Assembly (NCBI GenBank): GCA_002733645.1
Contig: NVWL01000049.1
Coordinates: 1 to 64,000 of the forward strand
Direction of reading: 5' to 3'
DNA from: Oceanobacter sp.
GTDB taxonomy: Bacteria; Pseudomonadota; Gammaproteobacteria; Pseudomonadales; Oceanobacteraceae
DNA: 64,000 bases
The translations under genes were made by a program, and so were the position numbers. This document shows, one piece after another, positions 9,956 through 18,200 of the stretch (position 1 is its first letter; each line of letters opens with the position of its first letter). Below the pieces are notes generated by a model, which saw only the letters and a list, made by a program, of their open reading frames with translations, was not told the origin of the DNA and did not search any database.

Positions 9956-10435
9956 TTAGGCTCTTTCTGTCATAACTTTTTCGATTGCAAGCTCAATTAC
10001 ATCACCGGCAAAGCCTCGGTAAGCAAGAAATCGCCAAAGCTTCGGTTTCAACTGGGGGTGGTCAAAACCGACAGAACGGGCTTTTTTTTGAGCAATCTCG
10101 ATGGCGTTTTGAGTCCAATTCGCGTCCGATTGCTCCATCGCCTCAGAGGTTAAATCTCCACTTACGCCTTTCTGTTTGAGTTCTTGTTTTAAACGTAATG
10201 GACCAACACCTCGATTACTTCGGGCGCGTAAATACATCGCTGCAAAGCGTTCATCAGATTGCCAATTACGTTCAGCTAAATTATTCAGTACAGATTCGAG
10301 ATCATCGGCCGAGGCAGCCTTGGGGGAGAGCTTTCGCCATAATTCTTGGCGGGAGTAATCACGGCGGCTGAGCAGGTCAACCGCCGAATGCATTAACGCA
10401 GCACGATCTAAGGGATCAGGCTTCTGCTTCTTCAT
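9956..10435 (-). CDS. recX: RecA regulator RecX
   Basis: This 159-residue protein has the three-helix repeat pattern of RecX ([14 protein letters not shown] near residue 23, [17 protein letters not shown] mid-protein, [11 protein letters not shown] at the C-terminal end). RecX binds RecA filaments and inhibits recombinase and coprotease activity. The start codon lies inside the end of recA (20-base overlap), so translation is coupled and RecX level tracks RecA. Length matches E. coli RecX (166). The alternative, an unrelated small helical protein, is unlikely given the position. Confidence 0.95.
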   Translation of the reverse strand: MKKQKPDPLDRAALMHSAVDLLSRRDYSRQELWRKLSPKAASADDLESVLNNLAERNWQSDERFAAMYLRARSNRGVGPLRLKQELKQKGVSGDLTSEAMEQSDANWTQNAIEIAQKKARSVGFDHPQLKPKLWRFLAYRGFAGDVIELAIEKVMTERA

Positions 10436-11453
10436 TTACTTTTTTTTCTGGCTTATCAGCCACAGTAACATTTAAAAGCTGTGCGCGAATCTGGTCTTCA
10501 ATTTCTTTCGCGATTTCAGGGTGCTCTTCCAAATACACAGAAGAGTTGGCTTTACCTTGGCCAATTTTATCGCCCTTGTAGCTGTACCAAGCTCCGGCTT
10601 TTTCAACCAGACCACACTTAACACCTAGGTCGATCACTTCGCCCATGTGGTAAATGCCTTTACCGTACATGATCTGGAATTCAGCCTGTTTGAATGGTGG
10701 AGACACTTTGTTTTTTACCACTTTCACGCGAGTCTCGTTACCAATGACCTCATCGCCCTGTTTAACCGCACCAGTACGACGAATATCTAAACGTACTGAT
10801 GAGTAAAATTTCAGTGCGTTACCACCCGTTGTGGTTTCTGGACTACCGAACATGACACCAATTTTCATACGAATTTGGTTAATGAAGATCACCATGCAGT
10901 TAGCGTTTTTGACGTTACCTGTGATTTTACGCAACGCTTGAGACATCAAACGTGCTTGCAGACCGACGTGGCTATCGCCCATGTCGCCTTCAATCTCAGC
11001 TTTTGGTGTTAACGCCGCTACCGAGTCAATAACGATGATATCGACGGCACCAGAACGCACTAGGCTGTCACAAATTTCTAACGCTTGCTCGCCTGTATCA
11101 GGCTGAGAGACTAGAAGATCATCAAGGTCAATCCCCAGCTTTTCAGCGTACAAAGGATCTAACGCGTGTTCAGCATCAATGATAGCGACAGTTTTACCTA
11201 CCTTCTGAGCTTGTGCCATTAGGGACAAACACATGGTGGTTTTACCCGAACTTTCAGGCCCGTAAATTTCAACAATACGGCCCATGGGTAAGCCGCCTAT
11301 GCCAAGCGCAATATCTAGCCCTAGTGAACCTGTAGACACAGCAGGAATCGCTTCACGCGGCTGCTCGCCCATTTTCATAACGGCGCCTTTACCAAACTGG
11401 CGTTCTATTTGACCGAGTGCTGCGTCGAGAGCTTTCTGTTTGTTTGCGTCCAT
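10416..11453 (-). CDS. recA: Recombinase RecA
   Basis: This 345-residue RecA is a DNA-dependent ATPase for strand exchange and the coprotease that triggers LexA cleavage. Walker A GPESSGKT occupies residues 65-72; [31 protein letters not shown] covers loop L1/L2 residues; the acidic C-terminal tail [10 protein letters not shown] is typical. A LexA-type box lies about 80 bases upstream, indicating SOS control. recX follows with overlap and pncC lies upstream on the same strand. Confidence 0.99.
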   Translation of the reverse strand: MDANKQKALDAALGQIERQFGKGAVMKMGEQPREAIPAVSTGSLGLDIALGIGGLPMGRIVEIYGPESSGKTTMCLSLMAQAQKVGKTVAIIDAEHALDPLYAEKLGIDLDDLLVSQPDTGEQALEICDSLVRSGAVDIIVIDSVAALTPKAEIEGDMGDSHVGLQARLMSQALRKITGNVKNANCMVIFINQIRMKIGVMFGSPETTTGGNALKFYSSVRLDIRRTGAVKQGDEVIGNETRVKVVKNKVSPPFKQAEFQIMYGKGIYHMGEVIDLGVKCGLVEKAGAWYSYKGDKIGQGKANSSVYLEEHPEIAKEIEDQIRAQLLNVTVADKPEKKVNEEAEA

Positions 11454-11531
11454 TTTCAGGTCCTTGATTCACGTCGTAATAGAGTGTCGTAATTTGATGT
11501 CGTAGTGTTTGGGATGCGTACATCTCAATCA

Positions 11532-11547
11532 CTGTAGATTTAACCAG
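11532..11547. promoter_or_regulatory. LexA (SOS) box upstream of recA
   Basis: CTGTAGATTTAACCAG fits the gammaproteobacterial LexA consensus CTGT-N8-ACAG with one mismatch, with extended symmetry on both sides (CA.../...TA). Read on the minus strand it is TACTGGTTAAATCTACAG, about 80 bases before the recA ATG. LexA control of recA is established knowledge; assignment of this exact site is inferred from the match. Confidence 0.75.
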
Positions 11548-11587
11548 TATTTAACCACAGTTTTTTTAGATGTCAACGAAGTACTGG

Positions 11588-12082
11588 TTATTTATCCATA
11601 TATTTAATCAGCAGTGTCAATGCCGCATGAACGGTCTGCTCTCGTACTTGGCTGCGATCACCATCAAAGCAGTGCAGTTCGCTGATTTGATGCTGCTGAT
11701 TGCCACAGGCAATCCACACTGTGCCTACCGGCTTGCCCGGAACTGCACCACCGGGACCGGCGATCCCACTGACGGATACAGCGACATCACCATAACGAGC
11801 AGCCCCGGCAGTCATTGCCAATACGGTTTCTTCACTAACCGCACCATGCTCATTAAGGATGTGTTCAGGCACCCCTAAATCACGATGCTTGGCGGCATTC
11901 GAATAAGTTACATAGCCGCATTCGAACCACTGGCTACTGCCTGTAAGGTCAGTACAAACAGCCGCGATCATACCGCCAGTACACGATTCTGCCGTGACTA
12001 AACGCATCGATTTTGCTTGTAACCGGTCTGCCAACGCTTGGCATTGTGCTTGTATGATGTCGGCGGGATTGTTGTTTGTCAT
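11588..12082 (-). CDS. pncC: Nicotinamide-nucleotide amidohydrolase PncC (CinA C-terminal domain)
   Basis: This 164-residue protein is the stand-alone CinA C-terminal domain. LVTAESCTGGMIAAVCTDLTGSS, the VSVSGIAGPGG segment and GKPVGTVWIAC are its conserved motifs. PncC deamidates NMN to nicotinate mononucleotide in pyridine-nucleotide recycling. Length matches E. coli YgaD/PncC. In many gammaproteobacteria it sits immediately upstream of recA, as here. In Pseudomonas the next gene is normally mutS in the divergent direction; here the giant surface-protein gene separates them. Confidence 0.95.
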   Translation of the reverse strand: MTNNNPADIIQAQCQALADRLQAKSMRLVTAESCTGGMIAAVCTDLTGSSQWFECGYVTYSNAAKHRDLGVPEHILNEHGAVSEETVLAMTAGAARYGDVAVSVSGIAGPGGAVPGKPVGTVWIACGNQQHQISELHCFDGDRSQVREQTVHAALTLLIKYMDK

Positions 12083-12149
12083 GCGTAATGTTCTTTCATC
12101 TGTGTGACGCGTATTTAGTGAATACTCGTGCGCCAGAGTAGCAGATGTA

Positions 12150-12186
12150 AAAGCGCTCGGGGAAGTAGGATAACGCCCCCGAGTGC
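12150..12186 (-). terminator. Putative terminator after the giant OmpA-fusion gene
   Basis: On the minus strand CTCGGGG and CCCCGAG form a 7-bp GC-rich stem with a 14-nt loop, followed by CGCTTTTA. It lies about 80 bases after the stop codon of the 2849-residue ORF and about 70 before pncC, where a terminator would be expected. The loop is long and the T-run short, so confidence is moderate. Confidence 0.5.
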
Positions 12187-12228
12187 CTTCTTTAATTTGT
12201 ACGACCAGACCGTTACTTTGAGTTGAGT

Positions 12229-12268
12229 GTTACTGAAGTTAAGAGTTACCGAAGTTAAGAGTTACTCA
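12229..12268. repeat. 16-bp tandem repeat at the 3' end of the giant gene
   Basis: Two direct copies of GTTAC(T/C)GAAGTTAAGA lie at 12229-12244 and 12245-12260, followed by a partial third copy GTTACTCAA that includes the stop codon region of the giant ORF. It may be a replication-slippage duplication that includes TAA stop triplets. No regulatory role is evident. Confidence 0.8.
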
Positions 12269-15200
12269 ATGACTTTGATTTCAACCCGACGATTTTCTGC
12301 CCGACCAGCATTGGTGCTATTGTCGGCGATGGGGTTTTCTTCTCCATAACCACGGGCCTCTAGGCGACCTGCGTCGATACCCATATCAATCAAGTATTGC
12401 ATCACCGCCACGGCACGGCGCTCGGATAACTGGTGATTCCCTTTCGCTGAGCCTAGTGAGTCTGTGTGTGCGCCTATTTCGACCCGTGATTCTGGGTAGC
12501 TTTTCAGGGTGTTAATAACTTGTTTAAGCACACTTAGCGAGCCATATGTGAGGGTCGCGGAGCCGCTGTCAAAGTAGACACCTTCGAGCCTCGCATCCAA
12601 CACAGAACAGCCTTGCGCATTCACTGTCATACCTGCTGGTGTCCCTGGACACTCGTCGGCGTTATTGGTAATGCCATCTCGATCACTGTCTTGATCAACT
12701 ACGACAACAGGAACAATAACCGGTGGTGGTACAAGGATTGGCTCAGGCCGCTGAACAACAGGCTCAGGAGACGCTTGGTTTACACCAAATCGTTTTAACA
12801 CACTGAGCTGAATGACCTGAACATCGCGGGTCAATGCATGAGCAGCGATTCGTGCCTGCCACGTGTCTTTAAATTCATACTCCACTCCGAAGCCAAGCCC
12901 TAAGGAGAAGGCCGCCTCTTGATCGTAATTGATGTCAGAGTCGTTAGATATACCGCTCAATCCTGCGCTTAGGTACGCATGTAAATTACCCGCGCCATCC
13001 CAGCTGGTCTGCCACGGATACCAATTCACCGACGCGCCAAACGCAGAATACGACAGCTCCGATTCTGTATTGGTATTGCTGTCTTTGAGTGTGGCTGAGC
13101 CTAAGCGGTGATATTGCAGCTCAATCGAAAGGTCATCCACCAGCCGATAGCCTGCTGTTATGTTCATATCAAATCCGCTTTCATCTTCATTGACATACGA
13201 GGTACCACTGGTATCCGGTGTGAGTCTTGAAACGCCCACACCACCACCGATATACACATCATCCAGTGTCGGCTCAAAGGCCACTGCCACTCCCGGACTC
13301 ACGGACACCGCCAGCACTAGCATCGTCATTCTTAATAGTGCATGCCCCTCAAGTGTCTTTATAGACACCGAGGGTTTACGCAACCGAATAAGAGGAATCG
13401 CCAGTAGTGCGAGCCACAGACTCGATAAACTGCCCAACACAGGTAGCGAGGATGCAACGTTCCCTTCAGGTAAGAGTTCGTTGGCCACACTGGCATCAAA
13501 GCCTGGGGCTTCCATGTAATCCGGAGTGCCATTGTTATCTACGTCTTCACAGGCACTGCCAACACCACACTCCTGCGCATCACTTAGGCCGTCACCGTCG
13601 CTGTCTCCAGTGCCATCAGGCATACCCGCTTGGTTTGTAGTATCGCGATCAAGATAATCAGGAATGCCATCTTTATCCGCATCTCCCGTGCCGCTTTCGC
13701 CAGAAGAAGGCACACCGTCACCGTCGTCGTCTTTATCGAGATAGTTAGGTATTCCATCATTGTCGGTATCGTCATCTCGTGGATCACCGTTGCCATTTGG
13801 ATCTTCCTGTTGAGTCGGTATGCCGTCGCCATCGTCATCAGGATCGAGGTAATTAGGATCACCATCCGCATCCGAATCCCAGCAAGGTAGGAACGGACAC
13901 TCAGACGCATCACTTAACCCATCGCCATCAGAATCTCCTCCGGTGGGATCAAGATAATCTGGAATACCGTCGTTATCACGATCACCATCACCTTCGTCTC
14001 GGGTGTCAAACCCATCACCGTCGTCATCAGGATCTAGGAAGTCTGGACGACCATCGTCGTCGGTATCATCGTTGGCGGGATCACCATCTTTATTGATGTC
14101 TTCATCCACCGTGTTCACGCCATCACCGTCATCATCTGGAGATAAATAATCCGGCGTGCCATTGCCATCGCTATCACGACAGGGCAATGAAGGGCATTCT
14201 CGACCATCACTCACACCGTCATTATCACTGTCTCCTGTGCCGTCTGCAGTACCCGCCTCATTGTTTGAATCAGGGTCACGATAATCAGGAATACCGTCGC
14301 CGTCGCTATCATCATTGCTCGGGTTGTCATCACCGTTAGGGTCTTCCGAACGGGTATCAGTGCCATCGCCGTCGTCATCAGGATCGAGGTAATCGGGTAT
14401 GCCATCACCGTCCGTATCATCGTCCGAAGGATCACTGTTGCCGTTGTTATCTTCATTCACCGTTGGGATGCTGTCGTTGTCATCATCTTCATCGACGTAA
14501 TCGGGAACACCATCACCATCTGAGTCACGACACGGCACACCGTCGGGGCATTCAGCACCGTCTGGGATACCATCTTCGTCAGAATCCCCCGCGGACGGAT
14601 CAAGATAATCCGGAATGCCGTCGTCATCACTGTCACCGGTACCTTCGTCAATGGTGCTAAAACCATCGCCGTCGTCGTCGGGATCACGATAGTTGGGAAT
14701 GCCATCGTTATCTGTGTCGTCATTGGTTTGATCACCATTACCATCCGGATCTTCGGTCGCTGTAGGACGGCCATCGTTATCATCATCAGGATCGTTGTAA
14801 TCTGGGGTTCCATCGTTATCCGTATCCCGACAAATGCCAGTGAAGAAAGGGCATTCCGTCAGATCACTTAAACCATCACCATCGCTATCACCAGTGCCAT
14901 CTCCCAATACCACAGGGCCATCCGCATCTAAGAAATCAGGGATGCTGTCACCATCAGGGTCACCATCGCCTTCTTCGGACGTTGGAATACCATCTCCATC
15001 ATCATCTGGGTCTAGGTAATTGGGTACGCCGTTGCCATTGGTGTCGTCATTGATGGGGTTGCCGTCGCCATTAGGGTCTTCCGTGGCAGTAGGACGGCCA
15101 TCATTATCGTCGTCGGCATCCATATAATCTGGCTGACCATCGCCATCAGAATCTTCACATGGCGAACCTGCTTGGCACTCTTGAGTATCCGTTAAGCCAT

Positions 15201-18200
15201 CGCCGTCACTGTCTCCTGGAGAGCCAGTTTCCGCATCGTTAGGGTCAAGGTACGCAGGAATGCGATCATTATCATCATCCGGCCCGGCATTGGTTGACGC
15301 ATCGCCATCACCGTCGATGTCATGATCTTCGTTGATGGTGTCAATGCCATCACCGTCGTCATCGCCATCGCGATAATCAGGAATGCCGTCATTATCGGTA
15401 TCGCGTTCACCGCCTTCTATGCGCGTTGGCACACCATCATTGTCGTCATCGCCATCCATATAGTCTGGCGTGCCATCACCGTCGCTGTCAGTGCAAGGAA
15501 TACCCGAAGCGCACTCAACATCGTCCGGGACACCGTCCCCGTCGGCATCACCTGCGATAGATGAGTCCGCATCGTTAGGATCAAGGTACGCAGGAATGCC
15601 ATCACCATCTTCATCATCATTGCGCGGATCACCGTCACCGTTGATGTCTTCGGCGTTAGTGTCTAAGCCATCACCGTCATCATCCGGGTCGAGATAATCC
15701 GGTGTACCGTCGTTATCAAGATCGTCATTGGTTGGGTCGCCATCACGATTACCATCTTCATCGGCGTTGCTTAAACCATCGCCATCTTCATCCACAACGT
15801 CAGGATCAAGGTAGTCAGGTATTCCGTCCAGATCGCCATCCGGGCCGGGATTCGTAGCTGGGTTTCCATCGCCATCGCTGTCATCGTCTTCACTGGTGGT
15901 AGGCAAGCCGTCGCCGTCATCATCCGCATCCGCGTAATCCGGCACGCCATCGTTATCGGAGTCATGACAAGGCACACCAATGGCGCACTCGCTGTCATCC
16001 GGAATACCGTCGCCATCACTATCACCCGTTAGGGCTGTGTCGGCATCGTTCGGATCTAGATAAGCCGGAATGCCGTCGTTATCCGCGTCCGGCGCTGGTG
16101 TCGTGGCTGGGTTGCCATCACCATCAGTATTGGCGTCTTCATCCGCAGTTAATAGACCATCGTTATCGTCGTCATTATCAAGGTAGTCTGGCGTGTCGTC
16201 GCCATCCGAGTCACGTGCTGGACCTTCGGTTAGCGTTGGAATGCCATCACCGTCGTCGTCACCATCACGGTAATCTGGAATGCCATCGTTGTCGGTATCA
16301 GCACACGGAATGCCATTAGCACACTCAAGATCATCGGCTAGCCCATCACCATCGCTGTCCCCTACCGTCGATGTATCACTGTCGTTAGGATCTAGGTAAG
16401 CCGGTATGCCATCACCGTCAGCATCCGGAGAAGGCTGGGTGGCTGGATTGCCATCGGCGTCCAGATTTTCGTCTTCATCGACGGTTAATGTACCGTCGTT
16501 ATCATCGTCGTTATCCAAATAGTCCGGCGTACCGTCGGCGTCAGAATCACGTGCTGGAGCACCGCCTTCCGTCGAGGTAGGAATGCCATCACCGTCATCA
16601 TCGCCATCCATGTAATCCGGCACGCCATCGCCATCGGAGTCCACACATGGAATGCCATTCTCGCACTCAACGGTATCAGCTATGCCGTCACCATCACTGT
16701 CGTTGTTGCCGTCGGAACTATCATCATCGCCGTCACGATAGTTTGGAATGCCATCGCCATCGTCGTCATCATTAGTAGGATCGCCATCGCGATTGGTATC
16801 TTCGGCGCTCGTATCACGACCATCGCCGTCATCGTCAGAATCCTTATAGTCAGGAATACCATCGCCATCCAAATCATCATTGGTAGGGTCACCATCACCA
16901 TTAGTGTCTTCTTCACCATCTGAGACGCCGTCACCATCGATATCGGCGGCAATCACTTCAATGCTGACACGGCCAAGTAAGATTCCTCCAGCAATGACCT
17001 CAACGCTGGCGGTTCCCACTTCATCGTAGGCAGTGAGCTCAGCTGAATAGAGACCATTCCCCAAGGCTTGAATATTCGAGATCGTCCCTAGGTCGGTCGT
17101 CACGGATGGAGATAATCCCGGCACCGGGTTATTGGCTGAGTCTCTAATTTCAATCGAGATCAATGCTGCGGTAGAGCCATTAGCAGGAATGATTAATGGT
17201 GACGCATCAATAGAAGAGTTCGCTGCACTGACTGATACATCAATCGTGACGGAGCCGGTCGCAATGATCTCATTACCTGCGTCATCAGACGCCACAGTAA
17301 TCACTGAATGTTCACCGTTTTCGAGATCAATGGTCACGGCCAATGTCCATTGGCCTGCATCATCGGCGACGGTGGTGTACTCGTTATCGCCGTCAATGAT
17401 CACTGTGATACGTGCATTGACATCCGCGGTACCAGACAAGGATGGCTGATTATTTTTCAGTGTTTGGCCGTTTTCAGCAAACGTCACTAGCGTCGGCGCT
17501 TGCGTATCAATCGTCACCTCAAACGCAGTAGAAGCAGCCGCAGTATTCAAGGCGGCATCTTTAGCGATGGCGGTCAGTGTGTACTCACCATCGGCCAAAT
17601 ACGTTGCACTGTAATCAAAACGCCATACGCCTGACGTGTCCGCACTAACGGTACCGATGACAATGCCACCAAGTAACACGTCCACAGTACTATCGATGTC
17701 TGCACGACCAGAAATAACCAGCCCACTGTCCGCCGTCATACCGTCGGTAGCAGATACCCCAGTGTCTTCAGATACGTGAGTAATTTCAGCCACAGAAGGT
17801 GCGGTCGAATCCACAGTCATCTCAATTGAGGCAGACTCCGGTCCTTCGTTGCCAGCAATATCGGTGACTATTAAGGTTAGACTGTAGACGCCATCGGCTA
17901 ACTCAACATCGCGATAATCAAAGCGCCATTGGCCATTGCTATCCGCTACGACTTCGTTGCCCAGGGCGTTAGTCACTGAGTCATTAATAGCGGAACCATT
18001 TATCAGCACTGTAATCTTGGCTCCGGGTTCTGCAGTGCCTAGGAATTCAAGCGACTGATCGCTCGTAATGAAGTCAGAAGAGAGGCCTGTATCATCACTA
18101 ATCGCGGTTAATATCGCAGCCGCCGGATTACTGGTATCCACAGTCAGAGCGAAATCTTCAGAAAGAGCGGCATTACCTGCAACATCCGCCACCCGCGCAT

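Noticed and set aside
13520-16950. Possible CRISPR array or minisatellite because of dense repeats
   Set aside because: The repeats are imperfect, vary in length, follow codon frame and encode D-x-D-G loops. No constant repeats with unique spacers are seen.
13584-16952. Numerous ORFs on both strands (Met/Thr/Ile-rich and Ser/Pro-rich) inside the giant gene
   Set aside because: They are shadows of the GAT/GAC-rich calcium-repeat coding sequence in other frames; composition is artefactual.
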